DNA from: Gammaproteobacteria bacterium MFB021
GTDB taxonomy: Bacteria; Pseudomonadota; Gammaproteobacteria; Pseudomonadales; Halomonadaceae
Length of the DNA: 64,000 bases
Direction: 5' to 3'
Assembly (NCBI GenBank): GCA_000737985.1
Contig: JNVT01000104.1
Span: forward strand, 1 to 64,000
The notes beneath the pieces were generated by a model. It ran no database searches and was not told the DNA's origin. It saw nothing but the letters and a program-made list of their open reading frames with translations. Each line of letters starts with the position of its first letter. Within the stretch, counting starts at the first letter, position 1. Position numbers and translations under genes: made by a program. Shown one piece after another: positions 11,855 to 20,309 of this stretch.

Positions 11855-12160
11855 TCAACCGATTTTCGGGGCGTATTTGATCGCGTCCGCGAGATGGTCG
11901 GGGGACAGGTGTGCGTAGCGCATTGTCATCGTAATGGTCTGATGCCCCAGTATCTTTTGCAGCGTTAATACGTCGCCGCCATTCATCATGAAATGGCTGG
12001 CAAAGGTGTGGCGTAACACGTGCGTTCTCTGCCCCTTGGGGAGCTGAATTCCCGCCTCCTTGACTGTGTCCAAGAGTGGGTTCTGGCCCCTGGCGGTCAG
12101 GCACCAGTGGCGGTGCTGATCATCCGGGATGGCCATACTGAGGGCGGCGCTTTCCGACAC
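11855..12160 (-). pseudogene. Truncated tyrosine recombinase (phage/island integrase), C-terminal remnant
   Basis: About 100 residues corresponding only to the C-terminal catalytic end of a tyrosine integrase. THVLRHTFASHFMMNGG carries the box II H-x-x-R, LQKILGHQTITMTMRYAHL carries the catalytic His and nucleophilic Tyr, and a short tail follows. The N-terminal SAM-like domain and the box I arginine are absent; upstream sequence has stops in all leftward frames and no convincing start. The position 72 nt from the tRNA-Leu 3' end, pointing at it, is typical of tRNA-targeted islands. No island genes remain before glpT, so this is read as a scar. Confidence 0.8.
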
Positions 12161-12476
12161 TCTGCCAGCTCATTGCGCCATGTTCATTTCTGCACATTGG
12201 CCGCAAGCGTGTTCTCAAACCAGGCCCCGCGTCTGCCCGTCGGCGACAGTAGCGTCGCGTCTCCCGCTCCGATAGCTCATACCCCTGCAAGTCAGACCTT
12301 TCGTGCCTTCCGGCTCGCCTCACGAGCGTCATTAGACTAAAGCCTAGCAGCTTATATGACAGAAATATGACAGTTTGCGCGTCCGTTCGCTTTCGAAAGT
12401 GAACATCGTGCTCGCCTGCCTGTCGGCGAGTCGGCCGGTGGGGTATCGGCACTCATTCCGTGTTCACGAGGTAATC

Positions 12477-13799
12477 ATGCTAGGCATCTTCAAGGCGGGT
12501 GGCGCGGCGGCGCGGCTGCCCGAGGCGCGTATCGATCCGGTCTATCGGCGGCTGCGCTGGCAGATCTTCGCCGGGATCTTCTTCGGCTACGCGGGCTACT
12601 ATCTGGTGCGCAAGAACTTCACCCTGGCGATTCCGCATCTGGTGGAGCAGGGCTACTCGCGCGGGGATCTCGGCGTGGCGCTGGCCGGAGTCTCGGTGGC
12701 CTACGGTATCTCGAAGTTTCTGATGGGTGCGGTCTCCGACCGCTCCAACCCGCGTATCTTCCTGCCGACCGGGCTGCTGCTCTCGGCGCTGATCATGTTC
12801 CTGTTCGGCTTTACCGACTGGGCCACCTCCAGCGTGGCGATCATGTTCGTGCTGCTGTTCCTCAACGGTTGGGTGCAGGGCATGGGCTGGCCGCCCTGCG
12901 GCCGCACTATGGTGCACTGGTGGTCGCAGAAGGAGCGCGGGCGTATCGTCTCGACCTGGAACATCGCCCATAACGTCGGCGGTGGGCTGATCGGGCCGCT
13001 CTTCATTCTGGGCATGGCCTGGTACAACGACTGGCACTCGGCATTCTACGTGCCCGCCGCGGTGGCGGTGGGCGTGGCGGTGTTCGCCTTCCTGACCATG
13101 CGCGACACGCCCCAGACCTGCGGGCTGCCGCCGATCGAGGCGTACAAGAACGACTACCCGGAGGGCTACGACGACTCCCACGAGAAGGAGTTCTCCACCC
13201 GCGAGATATTCGTCGAGCACGTGCTCAAGAACCGGCTGCTGTGGTACATCGCGCTGGCCAACGTCTTCGTCTATCTACTGCGCTACGGCGTGCTCGACTG
13301 GGCGCCGACCTATCTGCAGGAGGTGAAGGGCTTCACCGTCGATAAATCCTCCTGGGCCTACTTCCTCTACGAGTGGGCGGGCATTCCCGGCACGCTGCTG
13401 TGCGGCTGGCTTTCCGATCGGTTGTTCAAGGGCAACCGCGCGGCGACCGGGATCACCTTCATGGTGCTGGTGACGCTGTTCACCGCGCTCTACTGGCTGA
13501 CACCGCCGGGACACGCCATGCTCGACATGTTTAGCCTGATCGCCATCGGTTTTCTGATCTATGGCCCGGTGATGTTGATCGGTCTGCATGCGCTCGAGCT
13601 GGTGCCCAAGAAGGCGGCCGGCACCGCGGCGGGATTCACCGGCCTGTTCGGCTATCTGGGTGGCTCGGTCGCCGCCAGTGCGCTGGTGGGCTACACCGTG
13701 GATGCCTACGGCTGGGATGGCGGCTTTGCGCTGCTGATCGGCGCCTGCGTGCTGGCCATCGTGCTACTGGCGATGACGTCGCGCCATGCCGCGCGCTGA
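12477..13799 (+). CDS. glpT: Glycerol-3-phosphate transporter (MFS, organophosphate:phosphate antiporter)
   Basis: A 440-residue, 12-span MFS protein, closely similar along its whole length to E. coli GlpT as recalled. Diagnostic stretches are [20 protein letters not shown] (with the substrate-binding Arg of helix 1), [57 protein letters not shown] (second substrate Arg) and [20 protein letters not shown]. It takes up sn-glycerol-3-phosphate in exchange for phosphate and normally admits fosfomycin. ATG 12477 is chosen because GAGG precedes it by 6 nt; the upstream extension has no membrane or family sequence. No glp regulator or dehydrogenase is nearby. Confidence 0.93.
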   Translation: MLGIFKAGGAAARLPEARIDPVYRRLRWQIFAGIFFGYAGYYLVRKNFTLAIPHLVEQGYSRGDLGVALAGVSVAYGISKFLMGAVSDRSNPRIFLPTGLLLSALIMFLFGFTDWATSSVAIMFVLLFLNGWVQGMGWPPCGRTMVHWWSQKERGRIVSTWNIAHNVGGGLIGPLFILGMAWYNDWHSAFYVPAAVAVGVAVFAFLTMRDTPQTCGLPPIEAYKNDYPEGYDDSHEKEFSTREIFVEHVLKNRLLWYIALANVFVYLLRYGVLDWAPTYLQEVKGFTVDKSSWAYFLYEWAGIPGTLLCGWLSDRLFKGNRAATGITFMVLVTLFTALYWLTPPGHAMLDMFSLIAIGFLIYGPVMLIGLHALELVPKKAAGTAAGFTGLFGYLGGSVAASALVGYTVDAYGWDGGFALLIGACVLAIVLLAMTSRHAAR

Positions 13800-14087
13800 T
13801 CGCCCTCTAAGTCTTTGACGATCGAGCCCTCGACTAGCGAGGCCTAGACCACCAGCGCCCCGATTGCCTCTCAGTCGGAGCGCTGGCTGCGCTATGCCCG
13901 GGGGGGCGATGGCGTGCCTCTCTATCTGGTCCAGCAGTCGCCGTACGACGAGATGATCGGTCTGGAAGGCGAGCAGGAGGCGCACAAGGCCCCTATGTCG
14001 CTTCATACCGGTACCTGAGGGCAAGAGGCGCCGGGGCACGCGATGATGGTCGGGTGCGTGCCTGACCATTCGAACGTTTTGCCGACG

Positions 14088-14116
14088 CAAAAAAGCCCGA
14101 GGCGTTGGCATCGGGC
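14088..14116 (-). terminator. Leftward intrinsic terminator without an obvious gene
   Basis: Read leftward, GCCCGA pairs with TCGGGC around a 10-nt loop and is followed by TTTTTT. It could also stop antisense transcription toward glpT. Confidence 0.7.
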
Positions 14117-14371
14117 GGAAAGATCGCTCAGAGAAGCGACCATGAACGCGGTGGGGGCGGGCTGTTCTTGCCGCTCGCCATGGGATCGTGATGGCTGAAT
14201 CATGCGCCAAGATGGCGCGTTTTGCACTATTTAGCGCATTCTAATGTTGAATGTTTTTTTCTTACCTCGCGATAGGGCAGGCATATCGACCCTGTGTCGT
14301 GTAAACCACCCGCCAATAATCGTGGTGCAAGACACAAAGCAGGATGGGTAGAGGCGCTGAAATGGAGTAAT

Positions 14372-14424
14372 GAAAAGCCCGCGGCGCGCTGATCCCCATG
14401 ATTGTGGAGGGCGGCCGCGGGCGG
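14372..14424 (-). terminator. Leftward intrinsic terminator, possible 3' end of a small RNA
   Basis: Read leftward, GCCCGCGGC pairs with GCCGCGGGC across a long inner loop that can form further pairs, followed by TTTTCA. About 200 nt of non-coding sequence lies upstream on that strand. Confidence 0.65.
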
Positions 14425-14747
14425 TATTGCGTTATGAACTGCTCCGAGTACGCTTGTCTGCGCACTTCCGTTCATGGTCGTCTGTGTCTGTCATGAATCG
14501 AACGCAGACCGGCCCACGTGTGCTGATCGGCGTGCGATTCACAACGGCAGTCTACGCCGGTTTTTCACGCTGCAGCACGGGAAAATTGTAACTAGCCGTT
14601 GATTGTTAAGTATAATTAGCCTCTCGTCCAAAAGATGTCCAGCTTTCCTGTTCGAAACCTGCGGTGTAGCCACCATTCCTAAACGAACCTCGACTGCTCG
14701 GTGCCATCCGCGGCACGGCTCGCCGCCCCCTCTCTTTAGCGGTTGGC

Positions 14748-14969
14748 TCAGGGGTTGCGGGGTCTCCCTTGCGGGCCGATCGGCGTCTCCAGCGCTAGCT
14801 TGATCGCCTTGTCGCGATCGTAGCCGCGGTCGACCAGTGTCTTGACTCGGCTTTTGAGGGTTCCCAGCGGCATGCCTGCTTCAGCGGCCAGGCTAGCCAA
14901 GCTCCCTGGTTGGCGCCGGCTGCGCTTGCGTTCAGGGAGGCTCGCCAGTTCGTGTTTCGTCAAGCGCAC
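14748..14969 (-). CDS. Small HTH-like protein of unknown function
   Basis: 73 residues. The N-terminus is basic (KHELASLPERKRSRRQ) and is followed by a helix-turn-helix-like segment (LASLAAEAGMPLGTLKSRVK), then LVDRGYDRDKAIKLALETPI. The pattern of an 'A-x-x-A-G-M/I-P-x-x-T-L' turn followed by a 'G-W/Y-D-x-x-x-A' helix recurs in small phage- and island-borne DNA-binding proteins. The start is GTG at 14969, supported by AAGGA about 8 nt upstream. Function unknown; DNA binding is inferred. It sits downstream of another small unknown leftward gene, separated by a terminator-like hairpin. Confidence 0.6.
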   Translation of the reverse strand: MRLTKHELASLPERKRSRRQPGSLASLAAEAGMPLGTLKSRVKTLVDRGYDRDKAIKLALETPIGPQGRPRNP

Positions 14970-14992
14970 GACGTGTTCCTTGTCACAGCCAT

Positions 14993-15018
14993 GAAAAAAT
15001 CGCTAACTTTCGTTAGCA
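14993..15018 (-). terminator. Leftward terminator with GAAA tetraloop
   Basis: Read leftward, GCTAAC-GAAA-GTTAGC is followed by GATTTTTT. It lies about 80 nt past the stop of the 140-residue gene at 15098-15520 and just before the GTG start of the next small gene. Confidence 0.75.
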
Positions 15019-15097
15019 ATCTCATCGTTCTATCGGCAGTGCCCGGGATTTCTTCATCGCCGCGCTCAGCCGGTCGAGCGCGGGTGTCTGTCGTATC

Positions 15098-15520
15098 TCA
15101 GGCGTTGGACGTGGCGGCCAGGCAATCGGCAAGGCCGGCGGCGTCCAGGGTTTGGCGGCAGGTGTCCCGAGCGGCCTCCGGCAGGGTGAACTCGCACAGC
15201 TCAGGATGCAGTGCCCAGAGCAGATCCTGTTCGATCATCGAGCGGGCGTTGTGAGGATGGAGCTTGAGCTTCTCCATTGCCACCAGCCTGGCGGCATCCA
15301 GCCCCTCCAGCGCACACCAGGGCGTGGCGCGAAGTTCGCGAATCGAGGCCGCGTAACAGGTGAGCAGGAAGAAGCCGAAGGCTTCGCGTAGGGCTTCCTG
15401 GTAAACCGGATCCCGTGTGTTCGTGTGCGCTTCCGAGCGGGAGAGACCATGCTTGGATAGGGCACCATGAAGCGCGGTTTGCCACAGTCCTGCGTAGTCG
15501 AAATCTGCACTCTCTTGCAT
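15098..15520 (-). CDS. Conserved-looking hypothetical protein, soluble, helical
   Basis: 140 residues, not recognised. The sequence is predicted mostly alpha-helical and acidic, with no signal peptide or membrane segment. Segments of note are DPVYQEALREAFGFFLLTCY and RSMIEQDLLWALHPELCEF. ATG 15520 has AGGA about 10 nt upstream. Base composition and codon use match the chromosome. It is divergent from the Crp-family regulator at 15687 with about 165 nt between, so that regulator could act on it, but no site could be identified. Confidence 0.65.
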   Translation of the reverse strand: MQESADFDYAGLWQTALHGALSKHGLSRSEAHTNTRDPVYQEALREAFGFFLLTCYAASIRELRATPWCALEGLDAARLVAMEKLKLHPHNARSMIEQDLLWALHPELCEFTLPEAARDTCRQTLDAAGLADCLAATSNA

Positions 15521-15686
15521 GGGGGTAACGTCCTGTTGTCGATGAAGAGGGGCTTGGTTGTTTATCGGCAGAGCGCTTGTCGGCCTGATCCCCGGGGGCC
15601 ATTTCGCTCGCCGATCTAACCGGTGTTATATAACTCGCTCTCCTAACATGCTGTCATGCCTGAAAAATTTCAAAAGGCAAGGAAGC

Positions 15687-16415
15687 ATGGGTCAGCAGGA
15701 AGGCTGTCTATCTCAGCATTTCAAACATTATGGTAGCTTGTCCGAGAGCGAGCGCCGCCGGCTCGATGGATTAGAAGGTCCGGCGCTGGCAATGGCCAAG
15801 GGGCAGGTGTTCTGGCGCGAGGGCGATGCCGCACGCGAGTTCGCCACGTTGAGCCGGGGCTGGGCCTACTCTTTCCGTGATCTAGAGGATGGCACCCGCC
15901 ATATCCTGGAAGTATTCATGCCGGGGGATGTGATCGGGCTGCGCGAGTTCCCCTTCAAGCAGCGGCTGTCGAGCGTAGCGATGCTCGAGGATGGTGAGAT
16001 CCGTTTGACGCCGCACCGACGGCTGATCGAGATCTTCCGCGACTCTTCCCGGTTGACCTCCCTGTGCTTTGCGGTCGCCTCCTACCAGCAGGCGCTGTTG
16101 AGCGAGCGCCTGGTGCATTTGTCGCGGCGTAGCGCGCGCCAGCGGGTCGCCTACCTACTGTTCGAGCTCTATTCGCGCACCAAGCGTAACGACGACTCGA
16201 CAGGCGAGTGCTTTCGCGTGCCGCTGTCACAGCAGCAGCTCGCCGATGCGCTGGGGCTCTCTCCGGTACATGTCAGCCGGACCCTGACCGCCTTTCGCCA
16301 GGAGGGGGTACTACGCCGCCTGCGCGGCTGGGTGCATCTGCTCGATGCCGCTGCGCTGGAGGCCGAGGGGAGCATCGTGGGCCATTTGCATGATGAGATC
16401 GAACGGGTGGAGTGA
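15687..16415 (+). CDS. Crp/Fnr-family transcriptional regulator
   Basis: 242 residues: a cyclic-nucleotide-binding-like beta-roll (about 20-125) containing the MPGDVIGLREFPF segment, a long dimerisation helix, and a C-terminal winged HTH with LSQQQLADALGLSPVHVSRT as recognition region. The Cys cluster that binds the Fnr iron-sulfur cluster is not present, and the Arg/Ser pair of cAMP-binding Crp is not evident, so the ligand is unknown. ATG 15687 is preferred for its close AAGGA. An upstream in-frame ATG at 15648 lacks a ribosome site. The gene stands alone, divergent from a hypothetical gene. Confidence 0.82.
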   Translation: MGQQEGCLSQHFKHYGSLSESERRRLDGLEGPALAMAKGQVFWREGDAAREFATLSRGWAYSFRDLEDGTRHILEVFMPGDVIGLREFPFKQRLSSVAMLEDGEIRLTPHRRLIEIFRDSSRLTSLCFAVASYQQALLSERLVHLSRRSARQRVAYLLFELYSRTKRNDDSTGECFRVPLSQQQLADALGLSPVHVSRTLTAFRQEGVLRRLRGWVHLLDAAALEAEGSIVGHLHDEIERVE

Positions 16416-16473
16416 GCTCCCGTTTTTATCCGGATTTATTGCTTTCTCGCTGATTTGTCTGGCCAACAACGGC

Positions 16474-16496
16474 CAAAACCCCGCCGGAGCGGGGCT
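16474..16496 (-). terminator. Terminator of the AhpD-like gene
   Basis: Read leftward, CCCCGC-TCCG-GCGGGG is followed by TTTTGG, 36 nt past the stop at 16532. Confidence 0.85.
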
Positions 16497-16531
16497 TCGA
16501 GGGGGAGCCCTGGAGAGGTCTGGCGACGTGA

Positions 16532-16942
16532 TCAGACCGCGGCGCGGCGCGAGGCGCGGCTCAACGCACTGGTCATCTCGATCGCCATGGTCAGATCGGC
16601 CAGCTCACGCGCCGAGAACGCGGTGAGTGCCAGTTTGCGCATGGCCGGGTCTGCCGGACGGAAGCGGGTGAAGGATTCACACCAGGCCAGTGCGGCCTTT
16701 TCACGCTCGTCGAACTCGTCGGATTCGGACCAGGCGTCGAGCGCCGAGAGCTTGCTGGGGGCGATGCCCAGCGCCTCGGCCTGCTCCTGGCGGAAGTGGG
16801 TGCAGGTCAGGCAGCCGTTGATCTGAGACGCCCGCAGTTCGGCGAGGCAGCGGATCGACGGGTCCAACGAACAGGCATGCAGGGATCTGGCGGATCTGTC
16901 GATGTGTTTCACGTCGATCGTCTGCCACTTGTCAGCGCTCAT
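16532..16942 (-). CDS. Carboxymuconolactone decarboxylase / AhpD-like protein
   Basis: 136 residues of the AhpD-like alkylhydroperoxidase fold. The CxxC-x-H centre is visible as NGCLTCTHFRQEQAEALG, followed by the typical pattern of helices ending in FSARELADLTMAIEM. In this family the two cysteines reduce peroxides or serve in unknown redox reactions; a decarboxylase role is less likely for single-domain members with CxxC. ATG 16942 follows AGGAGA by 7 nt. Its upstream region holds a perfect 12-bp inverted repeat, suggesting dedicated control. A terminator closes the gene, so it is monocistronic. Confidence 0.85.
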   Translation of the reverse strand: MSADKWQTIDVKHIDRSARSLHACSLDPSIRCLAELRASQINGCLTCTHFRQEQAEALGIAPSKLSALDAWSESDEFDEREKAALAWCESFTRFRPADPAMRKLALTAFSARELADLTMAIEMTSALSRASRRAAV

Positions 16943-16967
16943 CTCGGGTCTCCTGAAAGCGGGTGTG

Positions 16968-17029
16968 CCACGATTAAACGACTATCGTTCTCAATATTCC
17001 ACAGCTTCGATTGGAAAGTTTAATCGTGG
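16968..17029. promoter_or_regulatory. 12-bp perfect inverted repeat upstream of the AhpD-like gene
   Basis: CCACGATTAAAC (16968-16979) and GTTTAATCGTGG (17018-17029) are exact reverse complements 38 nt apart, 26-87 nt before the ATG. The spacing places the two arms on roughly the same helix face, as for a dimer of dimers or DNA loop. Confidence 0.55.
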
Positions 17030-17094
17030 TTAATCATTGAAGCTATGGTTGTGTAGACCGCTTGTCTAAGTCAGTTGCCGCCATCGAGTGACGT

Positions 17095-17418
17095 TCAGCG
17101 ACGACCCAGCAGCAGGCCGATGACTGCTCCTGCAGCGGCGGCGGCACCGATGGCGCGCCACGGATGGTTGCGCACGTAGCGGTCGCACTCATCGAGAGAG
17201 CGGCGGGTCGAGCGGCCTAAGCGGCGCTGGCGCCGACGAGCTTCGGCGGCCGCGCGGGCGTACTGCTCTTCGCTGCGTAGGCGGGCTTCTTCGATGGCGT
17301 CCGCGGTCTCATCGCGCAGGTCGCGTCCCAGCGCCCGGCTCTGCTCGCCAATATCGTGGATATCGCCGCGGATACGCTCGGCTTGCCCCTGCGAGTCATC
17401 ACGCTTGAATAAACTCAT
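17095..17418 (-). CDS. DUF883 / ElaB-YqjD family membrane-anchored protein
   Basis: 107 residues: a long charged helical region (Arg- and Glu-rich, AEARRRQRRLGRSTRRSLDE) followed by one C-terminal glycine-zipper membrane helix (AIGAAAAAGAVIGLLLGRR), with WRAIGAA before it. This is the layout of ElaB/YqjD proteins, C-tail-anchored inner-membrane proteins induced in stationary phase that bind ribosomes in E. coli. ATG 17418 has a strong GGAGGT 5 nt upstream; the longer open frame upstream runs through the tandem repeats and is not coding. Confidence 0.85.
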   Translation of the reverse strand: MSLFKRDDSQGQAERIRGDIHDIGEQSRALGRDLRDETADAIEEARLRSEEQYARAAAEARRRQRRLGRSTRRSLDECDRYVRNHPWRAIGAAAAAGAVIGLLLGRR

Positions 17419-17479
17419 GGTCCACCTCCCTGGTGTCTGGACCTGTGACAGCGTAGACGGGGAAAAGTGTCCTGGCGAT

Positions 17480-17555
17480 AGCGCTTGGTGTTGCATAGCG
17501 CCTGGTGTTGCATAGCGCCTGGTGTTGCATAGCGCCTGGTATTGGATAGCGCTGG
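17480..17555. repeat. 17-bp tandem repeat (4 copies plus a partial)
   Basis: Four consecutive units of AGCGCCTGGTGTTGCAT (first and last with 1-2 substitutions) and a partial fifth, upstream of the ElaB/YqjD-like gene. Confidence 0.9.
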
Positions 17556-17560
17556 CTGAA

Positions 17561-17599
17561 TGGCTCTTGGCAATGGCTCTTGGCAATAGTCCCTGGCAA
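17561..17599. repeat. 13-bp tandem repeat (3 copies)
   Basis: Two exact units of TGGCTCTTGGCAA and a third degenerate unit TAGTCCCTGGCAA directly follow the 17-bp array. Confidence 0.85.
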
Positions 17600-17761
17600 T
17601 AGACGGCGTACTGGGATGCGTGACGATGGAGAGCCTGTGATGCCGTCGCGCTAGCCCTGTGCCGCCGTGAAGGGTAACGTCGGCACTCTTCCAGGCTTGG
17701 CCAGCCGTCATGGTCATCGCGCCACCTGCCCGTCACGTCGAGTCGTACAAGGAGTATCAAC

Positions 17762-18370
17762 GTGTCCCCGGAACTCTGGTTGTCGCTGTTGCTGATCTGC
17801 GCCCTGGGGGCGATGTCGCCGGGCCCGAGCCTGGCCATGGTGATGCGCCATACCGTCAGCGGCGGCCGCGCGCCCGGCGTGGTGGCGGCGCTTACCCATG
17901 CGCTGGGGGTGGGGCTCTATGCGGGGCTGACCGTGCTCGGCCTGGCTACGGTGATCGCGCATCAACCCTGGCTGTTCCGGCTGGTGACGCTGGGCGGCGC
18001 GCTCTATCTGGCCTGGCTTGGCGTGCAGGCGCTGCGTTCCGGCGGCAGCGAGGGGCTGCGCGTGGCGCGGGTCGCCAGTGGCCGCCGGCTTGCCATGCGC
18101 GATGGCCTGCTGGTGGCGCTGGGCAATCCCAAGCTGATCGTGTTCTTCGTCGCGCTGTTGAGCCAGTTCGTGAGTGCCGACATGAGCGCCGCCGGGCGCT
18201 GGCTGATCGTGGCCACGGCGACCCTGGTGGATGGCGGCTGGTATGTGCTGGTGGCGCTGCTGCTCTCCCACTCGCGGGTGCTGCCCTGGCTGCAGCGCCG
18301 TGCGGTGTGGATCAACCGCCTCACGGGGGTGGTGCTGCTGGGGTTGGCGGCGAGGGTCGCGCTGGGCTGA
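17762..18370 (+). CDS. LysE/RhtB family exporter
   Basis: 202 residues with six hydrophobic segments. The family motif at the N-terminus is GAMSPGPSLAMVMRHTVSGG, and the mid-protein MRDGLLVALGNPKLIVFFVA is equally diagnostic. These proteins export amino acids or homoserine lactone-like compounds by proton antiport. Start is GTG 17762, supported by AAGGAG 7 nt upstream. The substrate is unknown. It is one of three LysE-type genes in the window (also 47986 and 49843). Confidence 0.88.
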   Translation: MSPELWLSLLLICALGAMSPGPSLAMVMRHTVSGGRAPGVVAALTHALGVGLYAGLTVLGLATVIAHQPWLFRLVTLGGALYLAWLGVQALRSGGSEGLRVARVASGRRLAMRDGLLVALGNPKLIVFFVALLSQFVSADMSAAGRWLIVATATLVDGGWYVLVALLLSHSRVLPWLQRRAVWINRLTGVVLLGLAARVALG

Positions 18371-18411
18371 GCGGTGGCCGCCGCCACGCACCTCGGCGTT
18401 GGCCAGGGCGT

Positions 18412-20067
18412 TCACCCCAGCCGCGCCAGAATCTCGGCCACCGGGGCGCCGGTGGGCAGGACACCATACTGCGGGGTGGTCGCGGCCAGGCGCGTGGCAC
18501 AGAAGGTCTCCGCCACGGCTATCGGCGCCTGGCGCAGCAGCAGTGCGGCCTGCAGCGCTTGGGCCATGCGCTGGGTCAGCCAGCGAGCCTGCGCCGCTTG
18601 CGTCTCTGCGGGGGCGGCGAGCAGGGTATCGAGCTCTTCCAGGGCGCTATCCAGCGCGGGATGCCCGCCGCGTGCCGGTGCCAGTTCCTGGCGCATTGCC
18701 GCGATGCTCTCCGGGTGGCGCGCGAGGATGCGCATCACATCGAGACAGATCACGTTGCCCGAACCTTCCCAGATCGAGTTGACCGGCGCCTCGCGGTAGA
18801 GGCGCGCCAGCGGTGACTCCTCCACGTAGCCGATTCCGCCCAGGCACTCCATCGCTTCCGCCATGAAGCCGGGGCCGCGCTTGTTGTGCCAGAACTTGGC
18901 CAGTGCCGGCAGCAGGCGTGCCAGCGCCGCCTCGTGGGCGTCGGTGGCGGCGCGATCCATGGCCCGGGCGCCGCGCATGGCCAGCCACAGGCTGGCCTCG
19001 GTCTCCAGTGCCAGGTCGGCGAGCACGCGCTGCATCAGCGGCTGCTCGACCAGGCGGGCGCCAAAGGCCGCGCGTCCGCTGGCATGCGTGTGGGCGGCTC
19101 GCAGCGCCTGGCGCATCATCCCGGCCGGTGCGGTGGCGGCATCCAGCCGGGTCTGCTGCACCATTTCCAGAATCGCGGCAACGCCGCGTCCCGGCTCGCC
19201 TACCAATTGCGCCCAGGCGCCGCGGTACTCGATCTCGGCGGAGGCATTGGCGCGGTTGCCGCACTTCTCCTTCAGCCGTTGGAGTTCGATGGCGTTACGT
19301 TCGCCATCCGGGGTGAAGCGCGGGGCGAGAAAACAGGAGAGGCCCGCGTCGGTCTGCGCCAGGGTGAGAAAGGCGTCCGACATCGGCGCACTGCAGAACC
19401 ACTTGTGCCCGCTCAGCCGATACCAGGCGCCGCTGCCCGGGGCTTCGACCGGCTCGGCTCGGGTGGTGTTGCGGCGCACGTCGCTGCCGCCCTGTTTCTC
19501 GGTCATCGCCATGCCGAAGGTGTTGGTCGACTTGTGCCACGCCGGCAGCGCGCGGGGGTCATAGTGGCAACCGCGCAGGCGCTGCTGCCAGCTCGTGTCG
19601 GCTTCGAGATGGCGCAGTACCGGCATCGCCGCGTGGGTCATGGTGAGGGGGCAGCAGAAGCCGGGTTCGGCCTGGGTCAGCAGATAGAGCCCGGCGACGT
19701 GGGCCTGATGGCCGCCGTCATGCTCGCGCTCCCAGGCCACGGCGTGCCAGCCACCCTCGATCGCCAGAGTCATCAATGCATGGTAGGCGGGGGGGTAGTC
19801 GACCTCGTCGAGGCGTTGGCCGTAACGGTCGAAGGCGCGCAGCGTGGGCGGATAGCGGTTGGCCTGGTCGGCCCATTCGGCGATGTCGGGCTGGCCCAGG
19901 CGCTGGCCCAGGCGTGCCAGGCGCTCGCCCACCCAGGCCGGGGCCGCGTAGGCGACGGCATCGCGCAGGGCGGCATCGCTGGCCCAGAGATCGTCTGCGG
20001 CGGGCGCGCACGGCTGATTCTCGACCCGGTGGGTGGAAAGCTCGGTGCGCGGGGCGTAATCGGTCAT
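18412..20067 (-). CDS. aidB: AidB-like acyl-CoA dehydrogenase
   Basis: A 551-residue flavoprotein, close to the 541 residues of E. coli AidB. Matching segments are NQPCAPAADDLWASD near the start, FGMAMTEKQGGSDVRRNTTR in the FAD/substrate domain, YRLSGHKWFCSAPMSDAFL, MAEAMECLGGIGYVEESPLA and LYREAPVNSIWEGSGNVICL, including the family catalytic-site Glu region. AidB binds DNA and limits alkylation damage; its substrate remains uncertain. ATG 20067 has GGAGA 7 nt upstream. It is not next to other ada-response genes, so damage induction cannot be deduced here. Confidence 0.88.
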   Translation of the reverse strand: MTDYAPRTELSTHRVENQPCAPAADDLWASDAALRDAVAYAAPAWVGERLARLGQRLGQPDIAEWADQANRYPPTLRAFDRYGQRLDEVDYPPAYHALMTLAIEGGWHAVAWEREHDGGHQAHVAGLYLLTQAEPGFCCPLTMTHAAMPVLRHLEADTSWQQRLRGCHYDPRALPAWHKSTNTFGMAMTEKQGGSDVRRNTTRAEPVEAPGSGAWYRLSGHKWFCSAPMSDAFLTLAQTDAGLSCFLAPRFTPDGERNAIELQRLKEKCGNRANASAEIEYRGAWAQLVGEPGRGVAAILEMVQQTRLDAATAPAGMMRQALRAAHTHASGRAAFGARLVEQPLMQRVLADLALETEASLWLAMRGARAMDRAATDAHEAALARLLPALAKFWHNKRGPGFMAEAMECLGGIGYVEESPLARLYREAPVNSIWEGSGNVICLDVMRILARHPESIAAMRQELAPARGGHPALDSALEELDTLLAAPAETQAAQARWLTQRMAQALQAALLLRQAPIAVAETFCATRLAATTPQYGVLPTGAPVAEILARLG

Positions 20068-20309
20068 GCGCGGTCTCCGAAGCCTGAGGTTCGATAGCGT
20101 TGACCCTAGAGCATAGCGCTGGGCGATGTGGGTGGGCGTGATATTCGACCAATGCGGCAGTGGGGGGTGGCGAAGGCACGAAGTGGGGGTTGGCGAAGGC
20201 ACGACATGACGCAGTGAGACGAAGCCATGAGACGCAGCAGCAGGCGATGAGGGGGATGCAGGGTGCTAAGCTGGCGCGCATCTTTTGGCCGATGGAGCAC
20301 GAGCTTCCC

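Larger units (their letters stand above)
13800..14747 (+). other. 948-bp gene-poor gap with orphan terminators
   Basis: No convincing protein gene. A rightward stretch at about 13858-14019 reads as protein-like (SERWLRYARGGDG...YDEMIGLEGEQ) but has no ATG/GTG start with a Shine-Dalgarno and could be a 3' gene remnant. Two leftward intrinsic terminators (14088-14116 and 14372-14424) have no recognisable gene behind them, which raises the possibility of small RNAs on the minus strand. An inverted repeat GCGCCA-AGA-TGGCGC followed by GTTTT lies near 14209-14226. Confidence 0.5.

Noticed and set aside
12161-12476. N-terminal part of the integrase upstream of the fragment
   Set aside because: All three leftward frames are interrupted by stops and show no integrase motif; the sequence may be unrelated.
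13858-14019. Protein-like rightward stretch after glpT
   Set aside because: Reads like the end of a real protein but has no start codon with a ribosome site; kept only as a note on the gap.
17480-17599. Possible CRISPR array
   Set aside because: Units of 13-17 bp are directly adjacent without spacers and without cas genes; these are simple tandem repeats.
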